Assembly (NCBI RefSeq): GCF_001650695.1
Contig: NZ_LWQS01000114.1
Location: 1 to 64,000 of the forward strand
Direction: 5' to 3'
Origin: Chloroflexus islandicus
GTDB lineage: Bacteria > Chloroflexota > Chloroflexia > Chloroflexales > Chloroflexaceae
Length of the DNA stretch: 64,000 bases
Numbering within the stretch: the first letter of the stretch is position 1; every line of letters starts with the position of its first letter. Below the pieces are notes generated by a model that did no database searches, was not told the DNA's origin, and saw nothing but the letters and a program-made list of their open reading frames with translations. Shown one piece after another: positions 36,084-45,985 of this stretch. Made by a program: the position numbers and the translations under genes.

Positions 36084-36318
36084 GCAGGCGATTGCTCGGC
36101 AGCGTGCCGCCGGTTGGGGCTAGCGCGCCAACCAACAATAACGTGCGGCAGGGGGACTGCCGCACGCCATAATGCTGCCCCACGCCGGCGCTTGCACGCC
36201 AAACATACCGGATGCGGCAGTTGAACTGCCGCACGCCATAACATTGCCCCACGCCGGCGCTTAGCCGTGCTCAGCATATCCCATGCGGCAGTTGAACTGC
36301 CGCACTCCATATATAGAA
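36084..36318. repeat. Three tandem hairpin units
   Basis: Units containing TGCGGCAG...CTGCCGCACGCCATAA (from about 36142, 36212 and 36281), the first two followed by a CCCCACGCCGGCGCTT motif, lie between the convergent methyltransferase and PHP genes. They may also serve as a bidirectional terminator. No gene is supported. Confidence 0.75.
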
Positions 36319-38634
36319 TCACTCGCCGTAGAGTTGGAGCAACTCGCGCCACTCGCCGGTCAACTCTTCGCGGCGGGCAGCGTAGTAGACGTGAGTGACC
36401 CCCTGTTCGTCAACATAGACCAGATCGACTTGCGAGCGCATCGGGCGGAGGTAGCCGATATTGCCCCACCAACGCACCTTCTCGTGATCGAGCGGCATAT
36501 CTTGGTGGAACATACGAGCAGCATACTCGCGCACGGTGCCGGGTTCGATATCTTGCAAGCGCCATGGCGCGCTGCTGACATCACCGGTGCGCAAATTGCG
36601 GAAGACGTACAGCCACTCACCCTCTTCGTTGCGAGTGGCGCTCACGACCTCGATGCCGGTGCGAGGACGAGCGACCCGGATCAGCGCCAGCCATGCGTCA
36701 GAGAGCTTCTCGCGGGGCACATTGTTATACTCTTGCACCACGCCAGTCTCTTTATCCTTCATGACCAGATCGAAGCGCGGCTGGCCCTCGTTATCAACCG
36801 AAATCCGCACCAACCCGCCTCTGCCACGCCAGCGGACGCGGCGTTCACCCCACGTCTCGATTTCAGACGGCGGCGGCGGCGCTTCGACCGTCTCTTCCTG
36901 ATCGAAATCGGCGGTATCGGTCTCAACGCGGGTACCGGCCTCGTTGAGCAGGCTCATCCACGCTTCACCCAAGCCCCAATCGCTCACCCCATAGAAGATA
37001 TGGTCGATCACACCATTCTGGTCGCGATGCACCAGATCGTACTTCACGCGCGAACCCTGCCGGTAAGCGCGCCAGAGACCAAGCCGGCCCCGCCAGCGGA
37101 CTTGGCTTTGCAGATCGATCCGGCCTTCGCGCAAATCCTCGTGGCGACCAATCGCATAGGCCCACAACCCCTGCGCGCGGTCACGGGTCACGCCGGCAGT
37201 GGTGCGGAGATCGCGCACCTCGTAGACCCACGTCCCGCCACGGCGCTGGCTGGCGACAATCTCGACGCCAGAGCGGGGCAGTTCGAGCGTCTCGCCATTA
37301 TCGAGCGGCGACGGCTCGCCGGCGGCGATCGCCTGCCGGCAAAGCTGGATAATCTCGCTGCGATTAGCGGCCACCGTCTCGCTATCGCGGCGGACATACA
37401 CCGTGCCGTTGCTGCCGACATACGGCGGCGGCTCATTCGCCTTCACCTCAACCCGGATCACATCACGGCCCTCATAGTGCATCAGCTCGAACGACAAATA
37501 GGGTGCGGGGGTCAGATGATCAACCACACTCTGGCGGAGCGCCTCGGTAATCTGGTCGGGCCGTTCGACGCCAATCACCTTGCCGCCGGGATCGCAGCCC
37601 ACGATCAACACCCCGCCGCCAATATTCGCCAACGCCGCCACATCGGGCCAGAGCGCCGCCGCCGCGGATGGATCGGCCACTGCGCGCAGCAATTGGCGAT
37701 CGGTGCTGCCGCTAAAGCGGGCAACATCGAGCGACCACTGCTTCTGATCGCGCTTAGGCACGCGCACCCGATCGAAATCTTGGCTAGAAAAGAGCGCCTT
37801 GAGCGCCTCGAAACTACGGTCGGGCAAGAGGGCCTCGAAATAGCGATCACCGATGCCGTGGCGGTGAGTCGCCTGCGCGTCAGACTCGGCCAAGCGGCGC
37901 AGACGATGCGCGTCACTGCCTTGGATGCAGAACATGCGCCGCTCGTAATGCTCGGTCTTGCCGTTGTAGAAGCCGGGTGAAGTAAACTTCTCGTGATCGG
38001 TATAGAAATTGATAAACTCCAGCGCGTGGAGATAGGGGCTTTGCGTCACCGCCACGCGCGCTTGACCGCTGGTACCCATGCGCAAGGTCTCGGTAATCAC
38101 GCCGTTGGGGCCATTGGCATGGGCAGCGATCACAATCCCGCCGGCGCGATGAATAATCTCGTAGGCCTCGGTGACGTGGCGGGTATTGGCCACGCTGCAC
38201 ACCCCACCCTTCAGCGACTCGGCGGGAATGCCGAGTTGGAGCAACGTGGCTTCGATCAGGCTCAGCGGGCGATTGGGCGGAAAGATGCCAAGAATATGCG
38301 CGCCAAAGTGTGACGTAAACTCAAAGCCGGGCAATACGGTGATCTTGGCCAGCAAACGGCGGTACTCGGCCAAACGCGCCTCTTCCTCACCCGTGAGCCG
38401 CCCAGCCTTTTCGAGCGTGGTCAGAAACTCAATCTCGCGTTGAAACTGCTCGTAGCCGGCGACGGTATTGTGATCGGTAAAGGCGATGATTTCAAGGCCG
38501 CGCCGTTCAGCTTCCTGTAGAATATCAAGGTAAGAAACGTTTGGTTCGGCGTAATCCTCAGACGCAGGCGTGTGCAGATGCAAATCAACCCGGATCCAGC
38601 GCATCCCGTTGCGCGCTTCTCCCATTGTATTCAT
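36319..38634 (-). CDS. PHP-domain / Schlafen-AlbA-like protein with novel C-terminal repeats
   Basis: A 771-aa multidomain protein. Residues ~12-290 are a PHP metal-dependent phosphoesterase domain: HLH at 19-21, DHN at 54-56, EF..H at 105-109, AAHANGP near 172 and GSDAH at 239-243, so the metal site looks intact. Residues ~295-435 resemble the AlbA_2 (Schlafen-type) domain: ALANIGGGVLIVGCDPGGKVIGV, VIRVEVKANEPPPYV and YVRRDSETVAA (in segments). The tail holds a new-looking repeat: A units at ~455-498 and 657-708, B units at ~511-563, 599-652 and 719-766, in the order A-B-B-A-B. Function unknown; a nucleic-acid or nucleotide enzyme is plausible. Its promoter is upstream at 38801. The next gene is a tyrosine recombinase on the other strand. 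Confidence 0.8.
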   Translation of the reverse strand: MNTMGEARNGMRWIRVDLHLHTPASEDYAEPNVSYLDILQEAERRGLEIIAFTDHNTVAGYEQFQREIEFLTTLEKAGRLTGEEEARLAEYRRLLAKITVLPGFEFTSHFGAHILGIFPPNRPLSLIEATLLQLGIPAESLKGGVCSVANTRHVTEAYEIIHRAGGIVIAAHANGPNGVITETLRMGTSGQARVAVTQSPYLHALEFINFYTDHEKFTSPGFYNGKTEHYERRMFCIQGSDAHRLRRLAESDAQATHRHGIGDRYFEALLPDRSFEALKALFSSQDFDRVRVPKRDQKQWSLDVARFSGSTDRQLLRAVADPSAAAALWPDVAALANIGGGVLIVGCDPGGKVIGVERPDQITEALRQSVVDHLTPAPYLSFELMHYEGRDVIRVEVKANEPPPYVGSNGTVYVRRDSETVAANRSEIIQLCRQAIAAGEPSPLDNGETLELPRSGVEIVASQRRGGTWVYEVRDLRTTAGVTRDRAQGLWAYAIGRHEDLREGRIDLQSQVRWRGRLGLWRAYRQGSRVKYDLVHRDQNGVIDHIFYGVSDWGLGEAWMSLLNEAGTRVETDTADFDQEETVEAPPPPSEIETWGERRVRWRGRGGLVRISVDNEGQPRFDLVMKDKETGVVQEYNNVPREKLSDAWLALIRVARPRTGIEVVSATRNEEGEWLYVFRNLRTGDVSSAPWRLQDIEPGTVREYAARMFHQDMPLDHEKVRWWGNIGYLRPMRSQVDLVYVDEQGVTHVYYAARREELTGEWRELLQLYGE

Positions 38635-38800
38635 ATTATGAAAACCTTAGATATTCAGATCTTTTTTAGCCATGTTTTTCTGTCTTTTTTGTTTTTATCT
38701 TGGCTCTTCTTGTGATCAAACGATAGGAAGCTCCTCCTTCCTAACGATAGAGTGAGCCGACCACATAGGGTCATAGACACACTTTTCACCATGTACTGAT

Positions 38801-38809
38801 AGTATACCA
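38801..38809 (-). promoter_or_regulatory. Extended -10 promoter for the PHP/AlbA gene
   Basis: On the minus strand TGGTATACT (38809-38801). The leader to the ATG at 38634 is ~160 nt and crosses an AT-rich stretch. Confidence 0.45.
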
Positions 38810-39087
38810 GATCAACGCGAGGTTGATGACACCAACCGCTGCTCGCGCAGCAGAGTCCGGCAACGCGGCGCCTGTTGGCCAACGGCGACGGCGAAATTGA
38901 ACACGCTCGCTGGCGTTGGGACGCAGCCGTTGCTTGAATGCAGCATAGCTAGCCCATGACCGCTAGCGCATCCCAACAATCTGTTGCGGTCATTAATTTG
39001 GTTGCAAACTCGATTCAAAGCCATTGCCAACATTTAATCAATAGCAAAAATATTCATTTCTAGAACTAGCATGATGTCAAAGTATTT

Positions 39088-39095
39088 GCTATAAT
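39088..39095 (+). promoter_or_regulatory. Promoter for the recombinase leader
   Basis: TGCTATAAT ending at 39095 is an extended -10 with a perfect TATAAT hexamer (39090-39095). It would give a ~480-nt untranslated leader before the recombinase ATG at 39580. Confidence 0.4.
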
Positions 39096-39579
39096 GCAAG
39101 CAACGCTGAATATGACGTTGATGTAACGCTTTTGCGCGCCGAGGCCGCACCATGATGGCTGTGATCGGCAAGCAATGGGTGGCCGCTACGCGCGGCTTGC
39201 CTCTGGCAAGCAAGCCGTCTTCCCACCGGCTCGCTCAGCAAATGCTGCGGACGGGAGCGCGCAAGCAAAATGGTCGGCATACCGGCAGGCGGGAAGATGG
39301 ATGAGCCGGTATCAGTTTGCGTCAATGGTTATGCACTGAGGTGGCTCCGCACAGCGCAGATACTTTACGCGATTGGGAAGATTGCGGCGAGTGGTCGCGG
39401 TACTACACGGATCGCGACCCGCGCCATACCACAACACACACTTGCGCTTCATCGCAGAAGCGACAGGATCGCAACCCTACCGCTCGCCGGCGGGCGCATC
39501 ATCTGGCGCCGCGAGCAGCTCGCTGCGGATGACATCGATTGCCGAGCGCTGTCATCGCGGCAGGAGAGAGGAGAGTCCT

Positions 39580-40533
39580 ATGTCTAATGCAAGCGGATTC
39601 GGCCTGCAGCAGGCGCGCACCATCATCAGCGAGTTAGAGCAGTTTCTGGCCGATCTGAAGCAGGAAGATGGGTTGAGCGAAAACACCATCACCTCGTACC
39701 GTTGCGATTTGCGCACGGCAGGAACCGCCTTGAGCCAAGATCTCACGGCCATTACCGCCAGCGATATCCAACACTTTCTGGCTAGCCGGCAAGAACAGCC
39801 GGGCACGACGAACCGGCGGATTGCGAGTCTGGGCCGGTTTTTCCGCTGGGCGCTGGCACGCGGGTATGTCAGCCATAATCCGATCGAGCAGATCAACAGC
39901 CGGATTCCGACCGAACACCATCCGCAGCCGATTGCCAACGAGGCCGAACTGCGCGCGCTAGATCAGGCGATCGCAACTGCGCCGCAACCCTACCGGCTGA
40001 TCTTCACTCTATTGCGCGAGATCGGCATTCGCACCGACGAGGTGCTCAACCTCAACCTTGGCGATGTGATCCTTGAGCCGGGGCGCGAGATGTTGCTGGT
40101 GCGCGACAGCAAGAGCGGGAATAAGCGGATGATTGCGCTGACCCCTGATGCAATGCCGCGTTCGTTGCGCGGGTTGCGCAGTTGGGTGCGCGAGATGGAG
40201 CATTTGCCGCCCGACACGCCGCTCTTCCGGTCGTCGCGTGGCACGCGCGCATCGTACGACACGCTGCACCGGCGCTGGGTGGCGGTGTGCAAGGCGGCCC
40301 GGCTGATCGATATTGTCGATGGGCGCGAGCAGCCACGCTACACGTTGCACCACCTCCGCCACACCGCTGCCGCCGAGCTGATCACGTTTTACCCAGAGCA
40401 GGTAGTGCGCCGGATTTTGGGCCATCGCGATCCACGCTCGACTCGCCGCTACACCGAGCTGGTGCGCAACCAGCCCCGCGCCGCCGAGCGGACGGCCAAT
40501 CTGCACACGCCACCCCGGCGCGAGGCGATGTGA
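39580..40533 (+). CDS. Tyrosine recombinase/integrase (XerC/D-like)
   Basis: A 317-aa site-specific recombinase. Residues ~12-105 form a SAM-like (phage_int_SAM) core-binding domain (LADLKQEDGLSENTITSYRCDL). The catalytic domain has Arg151 (GIRTDEV), Lys178 (DSKSG), His257 and Arg260 (LHHLRHT), His282 (LGHRD) and nucleophile Tyr291 (RRYTEL), a full active set. GGAGAG lies just before the ATG. It is not next to a tRNA and no element boundaries were seen, so it may be a chromosomal Xer-like enzyme or a relic of an integrated element. It ends 2 bp before the convergent hydrolase gene. Confidence 0.9.
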   Translation: MSNASGFGLQQARTIISELEQFLADLKQEDGLSENTITSYRCDLRTAGTALSQDLTAITASDIQHFLASRQEQPGTTNRRIASLGRFFRWALARGYVSHNPIEQINSRIPTEHHPQPIANEAELRALDQAIATAPQPYRLIFTLLREIGIRTDEVLNLNLGDVILEPGREMLLVRDSKSGNKRMIALTPDAMPRSLRGLRSWVREMEHLPPDTPLFRSSRGTRASYDTLHRRWVAVCKAARLIDIVDGREQPRYTLHHLRHTAAAELITFYPEQVVRRILGHRDPRSTRRYTELVRNQPRAAERTANLHTPPRREAM

Positions 40534-40535
40534 GG

Positions 40536-41366
40536 TTACAACGACGGTGCGGCAAGGAAGGCGCGGATGGCCGCATACGTCGGGCCATAGCCCGGCCCGC
40601 GCAGCATATTGTGATTGGTACCGGGGATGAGCTGCATCTGCACGAGACCCGGCGGCGCGGCGGCCTGTAGTTCGGCTTGCACCTCTGGCGGTACGATTGT
40701 GTACTCCGGTTCGGCCAGCAAGATCAGCAGCGGCGCCCGCACCCGCCCAATCCGCGGCGCTAGTGTCCAGTCTTCCGGCATGAGGAATAAGCCGGCCACT
40801 TGCTCGTAGCGGCACTCGACCAACGCCTGCGCCTTCCAATAGTAATCGCACGGATGCCAATCCGGGTTGGTCTCGCGCAACATTGGCAAGGTCACTTCCG
40901 GCGGCTCGCCTACTCCCCGGCTAAACTGCGGCAACCACGACGGGGCCACAGCCGCTTCTTGCCGGATCAGCGGATCGACCAGCACGGCCCGCCGCACAGT
41001 GGCCCGCGCCGGATGGTCGCCGCTCAGCAAAGCCAGCGTCGTCGCCCCGCCCCACGAATGGCCAATCAACGCTATGTCGCTCAGGCCCAAGGTCTGGATC
41101 AGATCACCCACAATGTTCGCCACCGTATCAATATCGTAGGCCGGGCTCAGATCGCTCTGGCCGTGGCCGGGCATATCAATCGCGATCACCCGCCAACCTT
41201 CGGCGGCCAAATCCGCCCCCAACCGCCAGAGGGTAACGGCGCTGCTGGTGATACCGTGGCAGAGCAGCGCGGTGGGGCCGGCGTTTGGCCATTCGAGAAC
41301 ACTGACCCGGCCATGACCAAGGTGGACGAAGTGGCGTTGGGCGTTGATGTGGCATGGTTCGGTCAT
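40536..41366 (-). CDS. Alpha/beta-fold hydrolase
   Basis: A 276-aa serine hydrolase. The oxyanion segment LLCHGITSS (~34-42), nucleophile Ser104 in GHSWGG and the C-terminal His in NHNML are in place, with a probable acid in AEPEYTI (ILLAEPEY). The substrate is unknown. It overlaps the preceding carboxypeptidase gene by 4 bp (ATGA), so it is the last gene of an obg-carboxypeptidase-hydrolase operon. Confidence 0.87.
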   Translation of the reverse strand: MTEPCHINAQRHFVHLGHGRVSVLEWPNAGPTALLCHGITSSAVTLWRLGADLAAEGWRVIAIDMPGHGQSDLSPAYDIDTVANIVGDLIQTLGLSDIALIGHSWGGATTLALLSGDHPARATVRRAVLVDPLIRQEAAVAPSWLPQFSRGVGEPPEVTLPMLRETNPDWHPCDYYWKAQALVECRYEQVAGLFLMPEDWTLAPRIGRVRAPLLILLAEPEYTIVPPEVQAELQAAAPPGLVQMQLIPGTNHNMLRGPGYGPTYAAIRAFLAAPSL

Positions 41367-42847
41367 TGGCTTGCTCCCTCCTCTGGGGCAACAGCGACGA
41401 AATCGGCCAGCACTGCCTTGAGCGCCGCTAATGATGTTTCCTGAATGTACATCATGTGGCCGGCAGGGTAGAAGCTCTCGCTGATCTGGCGGCGCAACGC
41501 CGGATCGAGGGCGAGATGGTTGAGCGTATAGCGAGTGGCAAAGTAGGGTGTCGCCAGATCGTAGTAACCGCTCGCGACATGCACGCGCAGCGCCGGATTA
41601 CGGTGCATCGCCCGCCGCAGCGTCTCGGCGACATCAACGTAGCGGTTTTGGTGATCGTTGAAACTCCACGGCCACACCCGCTCGGTAAGGATTTCGTAGG
41701 GCAGATCGCTGCTAAAGCCCAACTGCTCGCGCACATAATGGTTGAGCGCGGCAGTGTAGGGGCCGGTAATCGCGGCGAGGCTCGGATCAAGCTCGACCGT
41801 CTCGCCTACTGCGTCGCGATCGCTGCCGGTAAACCGGCTGTCGAGCCGGCCCACCGTGCGGTGCTGATCGCGCAGCAACTCCTTCACAAACCGGTCGTCG
41901 CGAATCCGCAAGCGCGAGCGGGCAATATAGTCGCGGCTGAGACCGGTGTAGCGGGCCAATTGGGTGGCGATACGCTCGAAGGTGGCCGGATCGAGCTGAT
42001 CGCCCTGCAACAAGGCCAGCGCATAGTCGCCGAACGCAAATGCTTCCGCAGCGCGCAGGGTCGCGACCAGATCGCGCTGCAACTCCGGTTCGAGCCGGCG
42101 GTGGTAGAAGGCGGTGGCGGTATAGGCTGGCAAAAAGAGCATGTAGGGCAGATCGTTGCCGTGATCGAACGAGAGGGTCTGAAAGTGCAACACCGCCGAG
42201 ATCAGCATCAGGCCATTGAGGTAGAGGCCGTGCCGTTCTTGCAAATAGCCAGCCAAACCGGCGGCGCGGGTGGTGCCGTAGCTCTCGCCGGCCAGATACT
42301 TGGGTGACAGCCAGCGCCCGTAGCGGCTGGTGTACAGCCGGATAAAATCACCCACCGACTCGATGTCTTTGCGGAAATCGTGAAACTGCTTGGCCGACTC
42401 GCCGGCGACGGGACGGCTATAGCCGGTGCTGACCGGATCGATAAAGACCAGATCGCTCACATCGAGCAACGAGTACGGGTTAGGCGCGAGACGACCGGGA
42501 GGCGGCAACGGCCACCCCTCTTCAGTCATCAGCACCCGCTGGGGGCCAAGCAAACCGAGGTGCAGCCAGACCGACGACGAGCCGGGGCCGCCGTTGAAGG
42601 CAAAGGTAAGCGGACGCCGGCTAGCATCACTCACATCATCGCGGGTATAGGCGACGAAGAAGATCCCGGCCCGCGCCTGCTCACCGGCGCTGACGCCATC
42701 CTTCTCCGCCTCCTCCTTCATAATGATCACGCCGGCGGTGGCCGTATACGCGATCTCAACGCCATTGATCACCACCGTGTGCTGGGTCTGCACAAGCTGA
42801 TCGGCGGGTGGCATCGCCGGAGCAGCAGCAGGTTGGGTTGTTGTCAT
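41363..42847 (-). CDS. S10-like serine carboxypeptidase
   Basis: A 494-aa protein of the serine carboxypeptidase (S10) family. [11 protein letters not shown] (84-94) is the substrate-binding motif, Ser189 in [10 protein letters not shown] is the nucleophile, Asp in YYDLATPYF and His in YPAGHMMY complete the triad. No signal peptide is seen at the N-terminus ([12 protein letters not shown] follows a short Thr-rich start), so location is uncertain. It overlaps obg by 4 bp (ATGA). Confidence 0.9.
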   Translation of the reverse strand: MTTTQPAAAPAMPPADQLVQTQHTVVINGVEIAYTATAGVIIMKEEAEKDGVSAGEQARAGIFFVAYTRDDVSDASRRPLTFAFNGGPGSSSVWLHLGLLGPQRVLMTEEGWPLPPPGRLAPNPYSLLDVSDLVFIDPVSTGYSRPVAGESAKQFHDFRKDIESVGDFIRLYTSRYGRWLSPKYLAGESYGTTRAAGLAGYLQERHGLYLNGLMLISAVLHFQTLSFDHGNDLPYMLFLPAYTATAFYHRRLEPELQRDLVATLRAAEAFAFGDYALALLQGDQLDPATFERIATQLARYTGLSRDYIARSRLRIRDDRFVKELLRDQHRTVGRLDSRFTGSDRDAVGETVELDPSLAAITGPYTAALNHYVREQLGFSSDLPYEILTERVWPWSFNDHQNRYVDVAETLRRAMHRNPALRVHVASGYYDLATPYFATRYTLNHLALDPALRRQISESFYPAGHMMYIQETSLAALKAVLADFVAVAPEEGASQ

Positions 42848-44157
42848 GCGATATGCCGTCCGCTATCATCCCACACCAATTCGGCGCGCCCAATGCGCAC
42901 CAGATCACCATCTTGAACGCCAGCCGCTATCAGGGCCTCGTTAATGCCGCTCGCTTCGAGCACGCGCTGGATCCGGTCGAGCGCCTCGTCTTGGTCGAGA
43001 TTGCTCATCGCGATCAGGCGCTCGATCTTGACCCCGCGCACCCGGAAGGCATCGCCTTCACGTTCGATGGTAAAGGCATTCTCATCAACCGGCGGCAGCG
43101 GCCATTCGAGCGGCGGCTCATCGGGATCGACCGGCTCGCGCTGGGGTGGCGGATCGGCGCGCAACAGCTCGGCCACCCGCTGCAAGAGCGGTTCGATGCC
43201 GGCGCCGGTTGCCGCCGAAATCACAAACAGATCCTCTGGCGCCACCGGCAGGCGAGAGCGCAAGATGGGCAGGTTTTCTTGAGCCGCCGGCAAATCGGCC
43301 TTATTGAGCGCCACCACCTGCTTGCGCAGGGCCAATTCAGGCTGGTACAGGCGTAGTTCGGTATTAATCTGCTCGTAGTCATCCCACGGCGCACGGCCAT
43401 CAACCCCGGCGGCATCGATGATGTGGATCAGCAAGCGCGTGCGCTCGACATGGCGGAGAAAATCGTGACCGAGACCGACGCCGGCATGCGCCCCTTCGAT
43501 CAAACCGGGAATATCGGCCACCACAAACCGCTGCAAGCCAACTTCGACAATGCCGAGATTAGGGGTGAGAGTGGTAAACGGGTAGGCGGCAATCTTGGGC
43601 CGGGCAGCGCTGATCACCGAGAGCAGAGTCGATTTGCCGGCATTCGGAAAGCCAACCAACCCCACATCCGCCAGCATCTTCAGTTCGAGCTCAAGCGTCA
43701 ACTCTTGGCCGGGTTCGCCCAACTCGGCGAGCCGCGGTGCTTGGCGGGTTGGGGTGGCAAAATGGATATTACCCAAACCGCCGCGCCCGCCGCGGGCAGC
43801 GAGCAGGCGCTGGCCGGGCCGGGCAAGATCGACGGTATAGGTCACGCCATCGATCGTGGCCCGCACCACCGTCCCGGGAGGCACCGGCACAACGACATCG
43901 GCGCCATTGCGGCCATGCATCGCATTCTTGCCGCCGTGACCGCCATTCTCGGCGACAAACTTGCGCTGATAGCGAAAATGCAGCAGGGTATTGTATTCAG
44001 GGTCGGCGACGAGATAGACGTGGCCGCCGCGCCCGCCATCGCCGCCATTGGGGCCGCCGCGCGGCACATACTTCTCGCGGCGAAAGGTCGCCGCACCGTT
44101 GCCGCCATTGCCGGCCCGCACCACAATGGTTGCCTGATCAAAAAAATCGGTCGTCAT
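42844..44157 (-). CDS. obgE: GTPase Obg (CgtA)
   Basis: A 437-aa GTPase needed for late 50S ribosome assembly and stress control. Residues 1-~157 are the Gly-rich Obg fold ([20 protein letters not shown]). The G domain has [21 protein letters not shown] and NKADL. The C-terminal ~80 residues form the OCT domain ([14 protein letters not shown]), present in a subset of Obg proteins. The ATG at 44157 gives the family start ([11 protein letters not shown]). It heads the three-gene operon. Confidence 0.94.
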   Translation of the reverse strand: MTTDFFDQATIVVRAGNGGNGAATFRREKYVPRGGPNGGDGGRGGHVYLVADPEYNTLLHFRYQRKFVAENGGHGGKNAMHGRNGADVVVPVPPGTVVRATIDGVTYTVDLARPGQRLLAARGGRGGLGNIHFATPTRQAPRLAELGEPGQELTLELELKMLADVGLVGFPNAGKSTLLSVISAARPKIAAYPFTTLTPNLGIVEVGLQRFVVADIPGLIEGAHAGVGLGHDFLRHVERTRLLIHIIDAAGVDGRAPWDDYEQINTELRLYQPELALRKQVVALNKADLPAAQENLPILRSRLPVAPEDLFVISAATGAGIEPLLQRVAELLRADPPPQREPVDPDEPPLEWPLPPVDENAFTIEREGDAFRVRGVKIERLIAMSNLDQDEALDRIQRVLEASGINEALIAAGVQDGDLVRIGRAELVWDDSGRHIA

Positions 44158-44541
44158 ACGCAAACAGCACGAGGGCGCAGATCAACGCGCCCCGTTCCTT
44201 AATCTTTCCATCAACAATATCACCAATCCGGCTGCTTTCGACAGGCTGCCCCTTCACAGGGGATTGGCGCAAGGGGGCGCAAGTCTCGCGATACCGCGCA
44301 ATGCCAAGGGAATAAGCAAACCGTTACCAGCGCCAAGCCAGCAGGCGTTGTTCACAATCACAATGACGCAACAAGCCTGACAGGAGATACGCAATATCGG
44401 ACAAAAGCTACTCTCTCGATCAAGCCATTATGGAGTGCGGCAGTTCAACTGCCGCACTCCATAGAGGAGTCGCTTCTCATAGATGCGCACGCAATCGCCA
44501 CATGCGCCGCGCTGTTGCAGCGGGTAGTTACCAACCCACCG
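44158..44541. repeat. Gap with one GCGGCAGTTGAACTGCCGC hairpin
   Basis: The main feature is a GGAGTGCGGCAGTTCAACTG-type hairpin at about 44432-44462, near the end of tatA and possibly acting as its terminator. The rest (44158-44430) shows no gene, RNA or promoter that I can support. Confidence 0.5.
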
Positions 44542-44730
44542 CTACGCTTTGGTTTCGCCCTCGGTTTTGGCGTCATTGCGCGGCTCTTCGTCGCCCTTCA
44601 CCGCCTTGCGAAACTCGCGGATGCTGCTGCCGAGCGCGCCGCCGAGGCCGGCCAGCTTGCCAGCACCAAAGATCGCAATCACGATCACGAGGATAATTAA
44701 CAGCTCACCCCAGCCAAGACCGCCAATCAT
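44542..44730 (-). CDS. tatA: Sec-independent translocase subunit TatA/E
   Basis: A 62-aa subunit of the twin-arginine export pore. A short N-terminal transmembrane helix ([20 protein letters not shown]) with the FG hinge is followed by an amphipathic helix ([17 protein letters not shown]) and a charged tail. The ATG at 44730 is chosen over the one at 44754 because it yields the family start MIGGLGWGE. No tatC is adjacent. It has a consensus promoter. Confidence 0.93.
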   Translation of the reverse strand: MIGGLGWGELLIILVIVIAIFGAGKLAGLGGALGSSIREFRKAVKGDEEPRNDAKTEGETKA

Positions 44731-44786
44731 AACCTGCACTCCTTCCTCGTGCAACCGGCGCGCACCAGCGATGCGCGTCCCGAATC

Positions 44787-44814
44787 ATTATACCCCAGCG
44801 CGGGGGTGTGTCAA
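44787..44814 (-). promoter_or_regulatory. Consensus promoter of tatA
   Basis: On the minus strand TTGACA (44814-44809), a 16-bp spacer and TATAAT (44792-44787), both hexamers perfect. The leader is ~50 nt. Confidence 0.75.
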
Positions 44815-44836
44815 CGCAAACCTTACGGCGCCATCC

Positions 44837-45970
44837 CTATACCGCCACAGCCTCGCGATAAGCCGCCAGCGTCTTGGCGGCGGTATCCGCCCATGAAAAG
44901 CGGCGGGCGCGGGCCAAACCCCGTTGGCGCAATTCGGCACGGAGATCGGCATCAACCAACACGCGCCGGATCGCCTCGGCTAGCGCGATCGGGTCGGTAG
45001 GCGCGACCATCAACCCGGCATCACCGACCACTTCGGGCAGGCTCGACGTATTGGAAGTAATCACCGGCGTGCCGCAGGCCATCGCCTCAAGCGGCGGCAT
45101 GCCAAACCCCTCATAGATCGACGGAAAGACGAAGACGGTAGCTGCCGCATACCAGAGCGGTAACTCCTCTTCGGGAATATAGCCGGCAAACTTCACCCGA
45201 TCACGCAGATTCAACTGTTCCAGCCGGGCGAAGATCGGCTCGTACATCCAACCCTTGCCGCCGCCGATTAGCAACGGCACATCAGGCACGCTCTGGCTCA
45301 CCAACGCGAACGCCTCGAGCAGCGTGGTCAGATTCTTGCGCGGCTCCAGCGTGCCGACATAGAGCACAAACCGCTCAGGCAAGCCATGGCGGGCGCGCAA
45401 TTGTTCGATGGCCGCCGGCGCCGGCGGGTGGAAGTGGCTGCGGGCAGCGTTCGGCGTCACGATCACCCGCTCGGACGGAATGCCGAGCAACCCAACCACC
45501 TCGCGCTTGGTATGTTCGGAAACCGCCAAAATCCGGCTAGCGCGGCGAGCGCTCAGCCGGGTCGCCAGATCGAGGTAAATGCGGTTATAGGCGCGAAACG
45601 TCTGCGGGAAGCGGATAAAAGCCAGATCGTGGATCGTGATCACCGTCGGCACCGGACTGAGCAAGGGGGCCACATTGAGGCAACCGTGGTAGAGATCGGC
45701 TGTGCCGCGCAAAATCAGCGGCGCAATCCCCTGTTCCCACGGAATCCGCACCCGTGGATTGATCGTCGGCAACCGGGACGGCTTCACGACAAAATTGGCT
45801 GGCAACCCCAGCGCCGCCTGATCAAGACCGCGGGTGGTATACACGGTATAGTGATTGGCGCGATCGATCTGCGCCAAATGGAGCAACACTTGCTCGATAT
45901 AGTGCGAAACGCCGGCCCGGCGAAACGAACGGGTATGAGCAAGGAGATGAGCGTTAACGGCAATGCGCAT
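44837..45970 (-). CDS. Family 4 glycosyltransferase
   Basis: A 377-aa GT-B enzyme of the mannosyltransferase type. The N-terminal MRIAVNAHLL, VTPNAARSHF, YVGTLEPRKNLTTLLEAF (in the donor-binding half) and FVFPSIYEGFGMPPLEAMACGTPVI with the E(x7)E motif (in segments) are diagnostic. Probable role in surface polysaccharide or glycolipid. The start at 45970 gives the family N-terminus. It lies 15 bp after lepB. Confidence 0.91.
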   Translation of the reverse strand: MRIAVNAHLLAHTRSFRRAGVSHYIEQVLLHLAQIDRANHYTVYTTRGLDQAALGLPANFVVKPSRLPTINPRVRIPWEQGIAPLILRGTADLYHGCLNVAPLLSPVPTVITIHDLAFIRFPQTFRAYNRIYLDLATRLSARRASRILAVSEHTKREVVGLLGIPSERVIVTPNAARSHFHPPAPAAIEQLRARHGLPERFVLYVGTLEPRKNLTTLLEAFALVSQSVPDVPLLIGGGKGWMYEPIFARLEQLNLRDRVKFAGYIPEEELPLWYAAATVFVFPSIYEGFGMPPLEAMACGTPVITSNTSSLPEVVGDAGLMVAPTDPIALAEAIRRVLVDADLRAELRQRGLARARRFSWADTAAKTLAAYREAVAV

Positions 45971-45985
45971 AGCAACAAACAATGC

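Larger units (their letters stand above)
38635..39579. other. Gap of 945 bp before the recombinase, AT-richer at its left end
   Basis: The part 38640-38730 contains T-runs and is clearly less GC-rich than the rest of the window. Minus-strand -10 TGGTATACT at 38801-38809 serves the PHP gene. From 39088 a likely transcript runs rightward to the recombinase with several stem-loops: CGGCTTGC/GCAAGCCG (about 39197-39221), ATACCGGC/GCCGGTAT (39279-39286 with 39305-39312) and GTCGCG/CGCGAC (about 39394-39418). Short open frames here have no recognisable product. Confidence 0.4.

Noticed and set aside
36283-37980. Long plus-strand open frame (565 aa) opposite the PHP/AlbA gene
   Set aside because: Antisense to a protein with clear domains; composition is typical of a shadow frame.
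38812-39325. Two small minus-strand frames (73 and 78 aa)
   Set aside because: No recognisable domain, no ribosome binding site, and the region looks like leader or promoter DNA.
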